A DNA stretch of 64,000 bases from Bugula neritina (GCA_964035545.1 OZ037765.1:29686004-29750003); one strand, 5' to 3'. Shown: positions 12,970 through 25,215, counted from the stretch's first letter. A program made the numbers and translations. Notes: generated by a model from the letters alone, not told the origin.

Positions 12970-13424
12970 ACTATTACTACTATTCCTAGTCCTACTAGGA
13001 CTATTTTTGGCCTTGTTATTATTATTTGATCTTTCACCTTTGCAGAGACAATCAATCATTAATTTTAAATGAAGTTGCAACAATTATAAATATATATTAT
13101 ATCAATATGTCACTTATAACTTAATTACTTATAAATATAAGTTATAACTTATAAGAGTAAGATTTAAGAGTAACACTAAAAGTAAGTAAAACTAACACCA
13201 AGTCTAAGTCTAAGAGCAACTGTAAGTGTAACTGTAACACTAAGATTTAGATTATAATATAAACATTAACAATAATTATAACGATTCAGATTCAGATTGA
13301 GATTTAGTTTTCGAGTGTAAATTCGAGCTGTTTAATTTCTGGACTGAACATAGCTAAAAATTACCTGTTGAGACACTGGTGTCTCTGTAACATAGCCTGG
13401 CATGGAGGAATTTTCTGTAGACAT
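9618..13424 (-). CDS. Sp-family (Sp1/3/4-like) zinc-finger transcription factor
   Basis: Eight coding exons: 13424-13365, 12816-11785, 11697-11616, 11513-11345, 11215-11120, 10825-10725, 10326-10219 and 9763-9618. They total 1794 nt, 597 aa, with all phases consistent. Exon 2 starts with an SP-box-like [13 protein letters not shown] and then a Gln/Ser/Thr-rich activation region. Exon 4 carries the Buttonhead box ([12 protein letters not shown]). Three C2H2 fingers follow with DNA-contact helices [16 protein letters not shown] and RSDHLTKH, identical in the key positions to Sp1, so binding to GC/GT boxes is expected. A 47-residue C-terminal tail ends at TAG (9618-9620). The length is somewhat shorter than vertebrate Sp1/Sp4. 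Which of Sp1, Sp3 or Sp4 it matches cannot be decided by eye; invertebrates usually have one gene for this clade. Confidence 0.93.
12935..12985. repeat. CTA/CTG trinucleotide microsatellite
   Basis: An uninterrupted run of ctactactactactactgct and ctg units in intron 1 of the Sp-like gene. On the minus strand it reads as poly-Ser, which is an artefact; no splice sites frame it as an exon. Confidence 0.9.
13105..13310. repeat. Degenerate period-6 tract in Sp intron 1
   Basis: Hexamers such as gtctaa gtctaa gagcaa ctgtaa gtgtaa ctgtaa run for about 200 bp, ending in attcagattcagattgagat. Same texture as the other period-6 tracts, in the opposite orientation (TAANNN). Confidence 0.55.
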
Positions 13425-13939
13425 AACTTAGTGCCTGCTTCGTTTAAAAAGTGTTTCCAGTTTCAACTCGAAATTCACTCATGTTTCACCCTCAAAGCCA
13501 GCCCACTTTCTTCCTGACTAAGCGCATACAATATTAGACCGCATTGAAATCAAGTAATTATTTTTTTTAGGTTCTGAACAAAAAAAATTTTAAAAGCATT
13601 TTATTTAAAAATTTATAATTTTTCAAATAAATTAAATCTAAAAAGTTGCAATAAACTTGTATTAATTATTTATTTCTTGCAAAAGTAACAAAAAAAGTGA
13701 GCGTAACAATATATAGTTACGGTGGGCTGGGATGCTAGTTATACAAAAGGCGTAACATAGTTATTAAAATTATATGGTTCTTTGTGTGTTGATCTGGGCG
13801 TATTCCTTATACATGGGTGTGTTTAAGGCGGATCTTTTTAAAGCGAAACCTGGGTAAATAAGAATTATGTGAACCCCAATGGCATGGGGTAGGCCGTTAT
13901 AAATATTACTGGTGAAGAACTGAGATTTGCCAGTGGTGA

Positions 13940-14230
13940 GTGCGGCTGACAGTCACACTCACAGTGAGTGGTACTGGACACGATGACGATCATGATAGTA
14001 ATACATGCCAGGCTTACTCTCAGTCACTCAGTGTCTAAGTCTTGTCGTGATTTATTAATACTATACTCATACTGTCTATAGTAAAGTAATACTAATACAG
14101 TAAATGAGTAATAGTATTACTATAAGTATAACTATTAGTAATAGTATTACTGTTACTGTTAGTATTAGTAAAACTAACTGACTAACAGTGATTGACTGAT
14201 AGTGATAGTGATACTGATACTGATTCTCGT
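13940..14230. repeat. Degenerate period-6 tract upstream of the Sp-like gene
   Basis: Long run of agtaat agtatt actata agtata actatt hexamers, then agtgat agtgat actgat actgat. No coding potential. It lies about 500 bp upstream of the Sp-like start codon. Confidence 0.6.
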
Positions 14231-14434
14231 CCTGATCCATTTTCAAGACCCCCAGAGCTGAGAGCTTAGAGACAAATACTCATACCGAGATACTCAAAGT
14301 CATAGAGGAGAGGTGGAATCTGGTATCTTTTAGTCTCAGTCTGTGAGTATGAATTTTTATGTTATGAGACAATAACCTTAAAATTAAATTTAAACGTTAA
14401 ATCATAAAATTAAATAAATCTTGATAAAATTAAA

Positions 14435-15069
14435 TGGGTCATTTTGATTTTACTTAATTTAGTACACACTTGGAATCTCCAGTTTTTAGCTATTTTTTTA
14501 CAATTTAGCTGCTAATAAACATGGGTTTTTGCTTAAAACTAGTAAAATATGTGTTGTGTTTCAAACAGGTGTATTGATCATAAAATAATTTACAATGAAA
14601 ACAGTAGAAGTGTTACCACCTTATATATTAACCTGCACAGAAAAGCTGATATAGCTGTATATAAATAAACAAAATAAGCGCTGAAGCTAACATGAAAAAG
14701 CCATTACATCTTTTAGATTTATGCAATGTCATGCTATAACAATATGAATGAACACACCTTAATAATCAAGGTTCTTCTTAATTTTGCTTGATTTCCCATG
14801 TTTTTCCTAATTATTCAGCTACTTTTGATTTCGGAAAGTTGTGGTTTTTTCATAACACTCTGCAATCAAAAGTTGCTGAATAATTGGCCTGATAATTAGG
14901 AAAAACATGGGAAATCAAGCGAAATTAAGAAGAACCTTGATTAATAAGGTGTGTTCATTCATATTTTACTAGTTTTGGGCAAAAACCCATGTACATTGGT
15001 AGCTAAATTGTAGAAAATAGCTAAAAGCTGGACATTTTCAGTGTGTACTAAATTAAGTAAAATGACCCA
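14435..15069. mobile_element. Foldback/MITE with long inverted arms
   Basis: The left end TGGGTCATTTTGATTTTACT faces the right end AGTAAAATGACCCA. Arms of about 110 bp pair at the outside (14435-14551 with about 14960-15069). A further ~85-bp pair lies inside (14741-14830 with about 14878-14965). The right arm is continuous but the left arm is split by a 189-bp insertion (14552-14740). Non-autonomous DNA element; no ORF. The superfamily cannot be assigned from these ends. Confidence 0.85.
14552..14740. mobile_element. 189-bp insertion nested in the foldback element
   Basis: Interrupts the left arm of the surrounding inverted repeat. The arm sequence ends in AATATG and resumes with AATATG, which looks like a 6-bp target duplication, and the uninterrupted right arm shows the pre-insertion state. 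No terminal inverted repeats are obvious. Identity unknown. Confidence 0.6.
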
Positions 15070-17340
15070 AATAATAACTTTTAATAAGTAGTTTAGTATA
15101 ACTCAATTACTATTAAGTGTTGAGTATTGACACTATTGACTATTGTTTTAGTCTATTACAGTATTATTATTAGTATTAGGGTTAGTATTAGACAAATGAC
15201 AATTAGTACTACCAATTTGAATTTATATTACTGTAATTATCAGAAAAAGCAAGTCATTAAATTAAAATGAATAATCATTATATTCATTGTTTCACGAATT
15301 TCAAAGTACTGTTAGTGGTAATGTATTTGATAATGATACTGATAGTCATAAAAAAGTTTAAACTAGCAGATTTTTGCCTAAAGTTAATGTGCCTGAAATA
15401 TACCAATCAAATCAACAGATAGAAAAATAAATTCAATTTTTGGTTAACAGGATCAAATCAGTTTTTATAGAGCACTTCCATCGTCACAATAGAGTATTCA
15501 ATCCGACAAGTTTGCTAGAACTGCTACTGTTATACTTGAAATGTTGTTGAATGCCCATTATCATCGTGACAACAAGCTATTAATGATATAAGTCCTGAAA
15601 GTTAATCTATGTTGAAATATGCATCTTCAGTAGAAAGTAAGAAGCAAAGAAATAGTACAATATGAACGCCTCAAAAAGGAGAGTTTTAATTGCAAGGGTT
15701 TAAGTAAAAAAGGGTAGAACGAAACAAAAACAAAAAAAAGTTATATATTGTGTTCTTTGTGCTAATTTGATTAAATATTGGCAAACTGTAACTATCACAA
15801 TTACAATCAAGAAGTAAACTTTCCTCTAACTAGCATAGAAGTATATTATAGGTAATAAAATGACAATATTGTGAAAATTATAACCTTATTTAACTTCGTC
15901 TATATGTTTTGTTTTAGAAATTCTTAGAAGTTGGAGGCTTAACATCCAACTTTTAGATCACTTTACAAATGCAAACATGATAGGAAAAGCAAATCAGCAA
16001 ACTAGAAAACTAGCAAAGACACAATACTGGGTAGATGTCAAAAAGAGTAGGCCCTATTTGAAAAGGATTTTCGAGGCTATGAAGAAAAATTAAAATATTG
16101 GACTACAAAGCAATTCAACTAGAAAGGCATTTAACTTTCAGCTAAATCAGAATCGAAGTATGGCAATGCACTGACACATATTGTAGAACAGTTAAAGAGG
16201 TTCTAAGTGGCAATTGTTGAATGCACATATATCATTAATGCTTAATTTATGTATTTAGTGTAGATATTATAGTTCTCTCTTTGTCAATTTAATTTTTCAA
16301 TATTTTATACCCTGCAAGCGCAATCACTATTGTTATCAAAATCTGAAGGTCTTGATGATTTACTCAAACGAATACAAATTCAGAAAATAGCTAGTATCAA
16401 ATAAACTAGTTTTGTTGTTCAACTCCCAACTTTGCAGAAATGTACCAAAAGTCCCAGACAGGTGGAAATTTACTGATTCTAACCAGTAGAACCGTGATAC
16501 AAATTCACTATTAGTTTTCCTTGCTATGCTCTATGTTTACATGCACATTTATGTGATGCACCAACAATGCATACCTATGTGTATACTTAATGTGTACCAA
16601 ACTGCTTCAAGATTGGGCGTATGGGAAGTAGGTTAGATATTACTCTGTAAGGTGTGAAACTGCCACTTTCAAGTGGCTGAGTCAACTATTCTAATATTCA
16701 AACATATATAAGTGTATATCTACAGGACAGTTTCCACCTCTCACCGTCTGATTTGTACATGGTAAACCATGTGTCAGACAAAACTATATCAAGTCTGAGT
16801 CATTCTATAATGCCACTCACAGTCAATATTTTCAGGCAACATATTTTGCTATAAACTACTTGTATTTAATGAACAATTTCGTTATAAGCCAAATTTCTAC
16901 AGGTAACAGTTTGATGTTGGTATGTGTAGATTTTCTTGTTTCAACAATAGAGTAAAGCCTGCTTAACTGATAATTGTATTTTTATTAAACTTTACAGAGC
17001 AAGATTAAATAAACCAGGTCAGAAGTTATATATCTCGCACATAAATTTTCTATTTATACCAAATATAAAAAACAAGTTAGTACCAGTAGGATGTTTTACA
17101 GCATTTCTAAAATTATCATTGTGTATATTTTATGTCAATCATTCTATCTACAACAAACTATACACTCGCATGCATTTATACACACATCATGCAACTGTAA
17201 CAAACTTTAGCAATTACATTGAGTCTATATCAAAAATGAAGTAAAAAAATAGAAAAGTATATAATTTGCATTTAATAAATAGATACCAATGGTTAAAATT
17301 TACACTGCACAAATAGCCTCTATATTTCGAAATAACTGCA
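15070..17340. other. Intergenic DNA without recognised features
   Basis: AT-rich sequence between the foldback element and MORN4. A short patch at about 15165-15200 has TATTAGGGTTAGTATTAG, a piece of the period-6 texture. Plus-strand material at 15880-16240 has no open frame of note. The MORN4 3' UTR should occupy the last part; a minus-strand ATTAAA (17271-17276) about 65 nt past the stop is a possible polyadenylation signal. Confidence 0.5.
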
Positions 17341-18744
17341 TTATTTTACAAACTTCTTGGCTTTTTCGGCAGCATGGTTAGCTTTCTGTATATGCGTATG
17401 GGCTTTGTCTGACTTTTTCAACTTGAAGTTCTCAAAATAACCTTCATTCCTAGGCACACCATGACTCCCATCTGGAAATGTCACCAACCCTGCCAAAGTA
17501 CGGTGAGATATGTGGTACCAGCAGTAAATAAAACTCTGATAGTTTTTAAGGAAAGTTGCATATAATATTTTCACATGTTTCAGTTGTAGATGTAAATTAG
17601 AAGATATAAGGCAACCCTTACCATAACCTTCAGGCTTGCCATCTCGAAATTGCCCTTGAAACATCATGTTGTCCTGTCGTACATATACACCGTATCCATT
17701 AAACTTTCCTCGAACAAACTCTCCAGAATAGCTAATGAACAATTCAAATCACAAAACGTTAAATGGCAACATCTGAACATAAAATTGTGTTATGCAACAG
17801 ATCAACTTTATTATCACCACGTGAGCCACACAAAGCAATGGACATCATATAATATATACGCAAAATATAATAAAGAAAAGTACACTCTATTTTTGCCGGG
17901 TTTTATTAGAGAGTTGTGTTCTCATCCTCATGCAATTGCTAGAAGCAAGCTCATAAAAATTTAATAGCTTGGCAGTATCTATAACGTTCAAACTATTCAA
18001 TTAAATTATCTGTCCAAAATATAAATATTTATGTAGCAGCAATTTTGTAAAAAAATTCTTTATAATAAATTTTAGAAAATAAAATTGTTAAGAATGATTA
18101 TTTTTTGAATAACTATACCAATAATAAGTGCTAGATATGTACATGCAATTAATTTGAAGTGTGTTTCATATGTGCCAACAAAGGCATAATGGATAAAATC
18201 TATAGCCAAAATATCAACAAAGTATGCAGCATAGCTTTTAAAAATTCCCATGTAACAAACTTAGTTGACCTAAACTATAATTTGTTGAGGTATATTGTAC
18301 CAGACAGTCTGTTAAAATGACACTGAGGCAAAAACAGTTCCAGCAGAATATTCTAGGCTTTTTAACTAAGCAAAGCAAGTGGCGTTAAAAAATTCTTTCT
18401 GCTGCAGTAACACTACATTCATTTAGTCTACTATACACACATAAAATTAATCAAAACGCCTGCATTCATGTAATTATCATCACCCAAACAACTACCAAGA
18501 AAACACTGAAAGGTAGTGCAGTTTATGCTAGCAACATGACAGAATAGAATAGTACAAACCTTGAGCCATCTGGAAACACCATAACACCATGACCAGAAGA
18601 GAAGCCACGGCTAAACTCTCCTTCATACTTGGACCCATCTTGAAATGTTAGAGCGCCTATACCATGTTTCTCTCCATCCAGGCTCCATTGCCCTTCATAG
18701 GCAGCACCACACATGTAGTTTGCTGGCGCAGCTGCTTGTGTCAT
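17341..18744 (-). CDS. MORN4: MORN repeat-containing protein 4
   Basis: Three coding exons: 18744-18560, 17731-17622 and 17489-17341, 444 nt in all, 147 aa (human MORN4 has 146). The ATG at 18744 is preceded directly by an in-frame TAG. Four MORN repeats are visible: YEGQWSLDGEKHGIGALTF, YEGEFSRGFSSGHGVMVF, YSGEFVRGKFNGYGVYV and FQGQFRDGKPEGYGLVTF. The MORN4-specific DGSHGVPRNEGYFENFKL and a basic Ala-rich tail follow. The family (retinophilin in flies) binds class III myosin in photoreceptors and hair-cell stereocilia and is membrane-associated; that role is from family knowledge. It is followed downstream by gene-poor DNA; its upstream neighbour is on the other strand. Confidence 0.95.
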
Positions 18745-19479
18745 CTAGCACAACATTATACTTTCATATGTGCATAAATGGGTATTAATATTATAATTTA
18801 GACACTTATTATGTACAAATTAGAAGCCGGTATTCAGTGGATAACTTCCCAAAAATTATTTAGAAAAATCATAATTTTCAAAACGTTAAAATATTTTAAT
18901 GTTTACTTAAACAATTTCACCTTTGATGTGCTTCATTTATATAAAGACAGAAAGCTTTTATACTAAAGGTGAATAAAATTATTGAAAACAAGCTTTATAC
19001 AAACAAACAAAATTATTATATCAAATTATTCTCATGAATAAAAGGTGTTTGTGCATCACGTTACAATTACAGATAGCAACATTTACAAACTAAAAACACA
19101 TAATAAAACTTAATATTTTACTTGCTATCCTACAAACCCAACATATTTTCTAATGCTAAAAGAATAAGCAGTAGCTAATTTTGGCAAAACTCTTACAAAG
19201 TATTATTCTAGGTATAACACAACAGAGCTTGTATGTGATTTTGTGTATTTTATCAGGTAAAATTCACTTGTTACTATTGACTAAAATATCAATAGCTACG
19301 TCTCAATTTAAATAGCCAACTATACTATAATTAATATTTTTACAAAAACCTAGTTTATGTAAAATTCTGGTTTAAATCATTGTGATCATTCAGTACGGAT
19401 ACCATTTCTACGTTGCTGTGTTATTGCGATTAAAGTGTAAGCCTAAGGTTAAAGCCTGTAGCTATTGGTTACCACCTAT

Positions 19480-19760
19480 CACTATCAGACGTCAGTATAA
19501 CTATAAGTATTAGTATAAGTATCAATATCAGTATCACTATGACATTAAGTGTTGTACTATTATTATTAGAAAATAAGAATGAGTATCAAGGTGAGTGCAC
19601 GTGTAGCTGTACGAGTATGAAACTTAAATGGAATCAAATGAGAATGTACTTGTAGAAAATCAGAACAAATATAATAATAACAACAACTAATAACTACAAC
19701 TACAAGTAATAAGTATAAGTATACTAATAGTAGTACTAATACTAATAGTAATACGGATAG
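19480..19760. repeat. Degenerate period-6 tract
   Basis: Runs such as agtatt agtata agtatc aatatc agtatc actatg, and after a less regular stretch agtact aatact aatagt aatacg. Same family of cryptic hexamer repeats as at 13.9-14.2 kb. Confidence 0.55.
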
Positions 19761-20509
19761 TGATACCGAGATAAATTTGAATTTCCCAGATGCAAACCAA
19801 TACAATAAATATAATAAAAAATGAATAATAAAATGAAAGGAATTGTATTTGTAATGCTGGTATAGTTTATTAATTTAAAAATAATTATATTTTTATGTGA
19901 ATACTAATTTTATACGTTTCTCATTTATTATATTTATTGCGGCAATAATATTAAGAATTAGAAATGTATAAAGTTTAGAGTTTACAGTTTAGACAAGCCT
20001 GTAATTTCCTCAACGGAATAGGCGTGCAATGAACTTAATGTTATACAGCGTTGTGAAACCATAAATTCTTAATGCACAACCGTTTTTTTTTGTTGAAAAA
20101 TATTTATCAGAAGTGATTTTAAAACTACGGGTTTTATTTTTTTTGAAACCTGTGCTAATATACTTTTACACTGCCTTTTGTATTGCCGTGTAATAATTGT
20201 TAAAAAGTAAACTAGCGAGCGCTCTTAATTCACACATAAATAGTTAACTACCACGCCCCATTTTATTGATTTAGTGTCAAGGATGCTTTAGTACTATTTA
20301 GTATTACAGATACTGATCCAAAGTTTCTCAAGGCTCAAGCTATCACACAGTAAGAGTAGTTGAAACAATATAAACAGCATGATTTGATTGAAAACTGCTG
20401 AAGTCACTGGAATTTTGGATAATTTTACTTTTTAATAAGCTAATGTTAAGGAGCATTGGAATTAAAAACTCTGACAGTGACAGCTTAATAAAATAAGTAG
20501 TAGTTCTAG

Positions 20510-20880
20510 TTCTAGTGCTGGTGATAGTCATACTCATACTCATAGACCGTAGTGATACTAATAACTAATAAGTAAGCTTTAAACCAAGAGTAAGACTAAC
20601 TATAGGATCTTGCAATTGCATATAAGTGTTAGTATAACTTATGAGTTATGTTAGTCATTATCACTACGAGTATCAGTATGAGACAGCAATTAATAATAAT
20701 ATTATCATTATGAGTAGCATTAGTCATTACTATTAGTATCAGAAACAAGTGAGTGCCACGGTCAGTATAATAATACTGACAAGTACCAGTAACTGTAAAA
20801 CTAAATGACTCAATCAGTTCACGATTGACAGTAACAATAGCAATAACTCATAGTCATCATTGTTATCACAAATGCCCAGA
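20510..20880. repeat. Degenerate period-6 tract
   Basis: Imperfect hexamers (gatagtcatactcatactca, gtatcagtatgagacagcaa) over about 370 bp, non-coding. Confidence 0.45.
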
Positions 20881-21433
20881 AAATAACTGTAGGACCACAG
20901 TCAAAAGCAAATTAATTGTATTTGTTATTAGCTAGTAATAAATACATACCAATGGGAATATAACTATAAATATGCTATAATAAAAATTAGAATCATATAA
21001 AATTAATCACTTGTCTGTATGATTGTAATTGCTCCTTTAAATCAGCAGCAGTGCAAGTATTGGTAACCAATTTGACTAGATTCATACTGCACAAGAGTCA
21101 GTAAATTAGCAGACTAAAGTGAAGGTATAAACCATAGGACTAAACTGGATCTACTTTTATTACAGGGTTGGATTGTTAACATATCACTCTCAATGTTTAT
21201 TATGCTCACTACATATAATCCTATTTCACCACTACTGTTATCTAATAGTAGTTAAAGAGATATGTAAGAGTAAATTTCTCCATTATAGACTCCAATGTGT
21301 AATAATTTAAAGGTGTTCACTGCAGATTTTTTAACTTGTTTATAGATAACAAGACAATTGGGGCAACATTGTTTTATATTTGTATATATTTTGCAGAACC
21401 TCATTTGGCCACCAACCTTTGTCTCAGATAAAG

Positions 21434-22012
21434 ATGGAAATAAGTACAAAATGCTTGATTCTGAAAGTTATGGTAGTTCTGGTGTTTCACTCATCATATT
21501 TTACTGTGTTGGTAAACTGTGAGGAAGCTTACTGTCCTTTTTACAACAACAGAGGGACCTCACCACAACCATTTTTGAAGAACTGTACTTGGTATAAGGA
21601 GAATGCTTGCTGTCAGCAAATACAGATAGACTATGGATTTGCTAGTGTTAAACCGCCACAAGGAGCCTCAAAGGAGTGTCTGGATCAGCTAAACTTTCTT
21701 ATGTGCTATATCTGTGACCCAGCACAATACAAATTTTACCGAAATGAGTATTTAACTGTTTGCACTGAATTTTGCAACAACTTGTATGATGCTTGTAAAG
21801 ATGCTATTCTAAAAGGCTCGGTGATTTCTAATTTGTATGAAAGTGGAACTAAGTTTTGTGAAAGTAGAAGATTTAAAGTTAAGCAGCTCGATGAATCTGG
21901 AGATTGTTTTTATTACAATGGGCCAATAGAAAATTCAGCACATTCTTTTACTAGTCATTTGTCACTGACATTTTCATTGGCTGGTTCCTTATTTGTAAAA
22001 TCAATATTGTGA
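21434..22012 (+). CDS. Folate-receptor-like secreted or GPI-anchored protein
   Basis: A single open frame of 192 residues with no intron in the coding part. The N-terminus (MEISTKCLILKVMVVLVFHS) is a signal-peptide-like hydrophobic segment, cut probably near VNCEEAYC. The body is Cys-rich: C..CTWYKENACC, LNFLMCYICDP, VCTEFCNNLYDACK and FCESRRF. The W-x-x-x-x-C-C block, the LxxLxCYxCxP block and the CxxFCxxLYxAC block match the order of the folate receptor / HHIP N-terminal domain (Folate_rec family). The last about 20 residues are hydrophobic after a Ser-rich stretch, as in a GPI-anchor signal. Start chosen at the first Met before the signal peptide; an upstream Met at 21380 lies before the likely acceptor. 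Ligand unknown: folate binding is not shown, and the tryptophans of vertebrate folate pockets are mostly absent. Confidence 0.8.
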   Translation: MEISTKCLILKVMVVLVFHSSYFTVLVNCEEAYCPFYNNRGTSPQPFLKNCTWYKENACCQQIQIDYGFASVKPPQGASKECLDQLNFLMCYICDPAQYKFYRNEYLTVCTEFCNNLYDACKDAILKGSVISNLYESGTKFCESRRFKVKQLDESGDCFYYNGPIENSAHSFTSHLSLTFSLAGSLFVKSIL

Positions 22013-23640
22013 TACGATATGTGTGCATTATAAAGCATTAAGTAAATATGCAGCTTTAGAATATAACCCACTTAAAACCTTATTTCTCCAGATGACAGTC
22101 AGCTGTATTGCAGTTTGCATGTCAGCCAATTATTTTTGTTCCATAGAGTAGGCCCTCTGTTATTTTCCCTTTATCAGCAGCTTTAAAGTTGGTTCTATAT
22201 ATTTTATAAACTCTCTACTTACAGTATATTCATTTCCTCTTTGTGATATAATTGTTATAATAATTTATTTTATATTCCTTTAAATTCTAATCTAGATACA
22301 TTTTAGAAGAATCTCTACAAAAGTGTTATTTTGTGCATATGAAATATATTTGGTGTACTATAAAAATGGTATAATCTATTTGTTTTGTCCTATCTTCTGC
22401 AACTAACGTAACTTCAACCACTTTAAGCTATGATTTTATTTTATTCATGAAGTTGCAGCAGGTCGTGTTGGTATTAATTACTGCAATAATAATGTGTATA
22501 ATGCAAAAATCTCTTGCACATGAGCCTTTACATATTTATTAAATATAAGCTCATTTTGTGATAATTTATTTCAATTTCTTTAGGAAAAAGTATAACTATT
22601 CTTCGTAATAAAAATATTCATTGTGTTAAAAAAGCACTATTGATATTTGATGTAGGTAGTCTTAATAAAGGAAATATAACTCCTAATGAAATAAGTATAA
22701 CTGACAATAGCTCAAAAAAGCTGCACTGCATACTAATTTATAACTACAGTATTAACAGAAAAGCTACTTGTAGCATCATTAATTGATAACGTGCACATTG
22801 TACATAGAAAATAATATGTTTTATAAAAAACAGTAATACTAGCTACAGGAAAATAAAGAAATTAATGAGAATGAAACAAATATGGGCAAATTTAAGTTAG
22901 AATACACACATCTACAATAATAATTATTTGTTCTAATGTTATGCAAAACTTTTTCCTTGCCTTACACCTGCAAAGCTTTTTGCAGACATGACATCGGCAA
23001 GCGTTATTTTGGTGAGGTGTAGTTTCATGTAGCAGTGTAGCTGGAAATGCAATAAAATGAGCATTAAAAAGGATTGAAAAAAGTGCTCAAAAAATTGGCT
23101 TATTACACTTTACTAGGTGACCACTCAAAAAAAGTTGTTTCTAGATTAAAATTTTGTGCTGATTCTGAATCTACAAACTCTAGAATTTTATCTCTACCCA
23201 AACTCAAGATATTACAAAATACAAATCGGCATCTTGGATGGGTGATAAAAAGAAATGTGGATTGTGCAAAATAGTATCCAATTCTACCAAGCTATGTTGA
23301 AGAAAAAATATTTGCTGAAAAACCAAAAATAATTGCTTCTTACTTAGAATTCTATGCTGATACTGAATTTAAAGACTGCAAGAGGTTATCTCAAATTAAA
23401 ACCAATTAGTTGTTTATATAAACATATATGGTTGTTATGAATCGACATATTGCATGCGGCATAAGCATGCAGAATAATTGTATGACCAAGTTATTTATAC
23501 AAAAATAAAAACAAAGTCATGCTGATGTATGAAAAAACTATATTTATAAAATTATAGCACAAAATAAATGTTGAAATGAATCAATATTGAAATCTTTTGA
23601 GCACAGCCCAAGTGAATCATTTGCTATAGTCTGTCAGTAG
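22013..23640 (+). other. 3' UTR candidate and unexplained DNA
   Basis: Follows the folate-receptor-like stop codon. AATAAA occurs at 22607-22612 and 22663-22668, which could be polyadenylation signals. Between 23074 and 23410 two plus-strand open pieces (66 codons, then a stop, then about 40 more) read with Lys/Glu-rich, protein-like composition. They may be part of a decayed element, but I recognise no family. Confidence 0.35.
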
Positions 23641-23643
23641 CCG

Positions 23644-25215
23644 TTAAACATCTGCAAAAGTCAACAAGATTCTGTAAAATTGTTTAGAGAAACAGAAGCA
23701 TGAGAGATGATCAAAATTAAATTGGTAGTAGCAAAATATATAACAAATGTCTAAAAATAGCGCTTTACTATGAAAAAGTATTCTCGCCATCATTGTAACC
23801 GTCGTCAGTCTCATCAGCTTCTTCTTCCCCAATATAGCCCTTCTTTTCAGACAATCCTTACATTGACAAACATCAGTGCATGCACTGCATTTGAGACTTC
23901 TGACATCCACATCTTGATATGTTGCAGCCGGTCTTATAGGAGCAATTTAAACTTTGCAACATACATGTTCAGGTTCTGAAGCTTGAATCATCCACTTTAT
24001 ATTTATGCTGCCATGATTCTCAACAATCCTCCCATGATGTTCTGGGGTGGTGCATCAATATAGGCTGCTGTCACCCTTCTCCAAATGGCTGCCTGATAAC
24101 TTGCTCTTTTTGCGTACAAACTTAATTCATCTTTTGTTGGAAGCAAACTGTATTGAGTTATTTTAGACGGTGAACAAAATACACTGTATCGGACATCATC
24201 TATATTTAAATTTCCTGCTCCATAAAGTTTATAGACAAATTGTTCTACTTCAGCCGCTGCAATGGCTGGCAGCTTGAAATATTTTCAAAGGTGTTCAAAG
24301 CTTCCCATACATTCTGGATATTTTCTCAAAAGAGAGTAGGCTGTGCGCTCTCCTTTTTCATAAAAACATCATAGTCGAATCACAACCTGTTAAAGCATGA
24401 AATTTAGTAATTGCTGCACACAACTGCAGTCCGGATTTATTTGCTGCAATGTTGACTTCCAAATACCTAATATGATTATGGTTTCCTCCCTATTTTTATT
24501 TTGTTATCATATATATTAATATTACTTATATAGCTGTTGTATTGATTGCTAAATAGCTAATATGCTATTAGCTATAATAGCTATATTATTTTTACGAATG
24601 TGTGTGGGACAAGAAGTAGTAATACATTAATAATAGACACTATCTTTAATGAACACTTATTAACAAAAGATCTTTCAAACAACATGCAAGATGTATAAAA
24701 TATACAAAATTAATAAGTTAATGCAGATCAAAGGAATTAATTTATGTGCTAAATAACAAGCAATTGATCCAAGTTTATTTTAGTATACATATATTTCAAT
24801 AACATTAAAATAAATTGCACATAAAAATACATTTTACCAAAATAAATAACTAGCGTCTAAGTAGGAAATTTAGCCTAGTCTCTATCTAGGATGACACCAT
24901 GATTACCACACCCGTGAAAAAATATAATTGGTAAGAAGGTAATGTTTTGCAAATAGCAAGACTTAAGATGAAAACTTCAATGTCTTGAGATTTGATTATT
25001 ACACTTGGGCTTATGATGTTCATGAGATATTTTGCATGTAACAAAGTTTGTGTACCTGCTTCCTCATGATCTAATTGTAAGCATTTGAGTTCTGTTTTCT
25101 TAGGAATTCCACCATGTTTGAAAAATTCTTGCTGAATGCACTTTTTTTGGTATGCAACAACTATAATAACAATATAGTTCTCTAAAGTAATTTTACTCCA
25201 TGTTTCACACAAAAA
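23644..25215 (-). pseudogene. Decayed transposon-derived gene (HEEADTR / LTGCD family)
   Basis: Reading the minus strand from 25215 down: a piece with LDHEEAGTQTLLHAK and VIIKSQDIEVFILSLAICK (25100-24900), an AT-rich gap (about 24840-24480), then IRYLEVNIAANKSGLQLCA and KFHALTGCDSTMMF (24480-24365). A one-base frameshift follows, then EKGERTAYSLLRKYPECMGS with an in-frame stop, and finally a Cys-rich tail CSACTDVCQCKDC (about 23840). The ordered motifs NHEEADTR, SPDTDVxxL, FHALTGCDTTS and the Cys-rich tail recur, from memory, in large uncharacterised proteins of corals, molluscs and other invertebrates that behave like repetitive, transposon-linked genes. The frame breaks show this copy is dead. 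Confidence 0.65.

Larger units (their letters stand above)
18745..21433. other. Intergenic DNA with two low-complexity tracts
   Basis: No gene recognised. It separates the divergent MORN4 (minus) and folate-receptor-like (plus) genes. It holds period-6 tracts at about 19480-19760 and 20510-20880. A splice acceptor-like TATTTTGCAG at about 21385-21394 suggests an upstream non-coding exon for the next gene. Confidence 0.5.

Noticed and set aside
12898-13083. Poly-Ser ORF on the minus strand
   Set aside because: Produced by a CTA/CTG microsatellite inside Sp intron 1; no splice signals and exons 1 and 2 join in phase without it.
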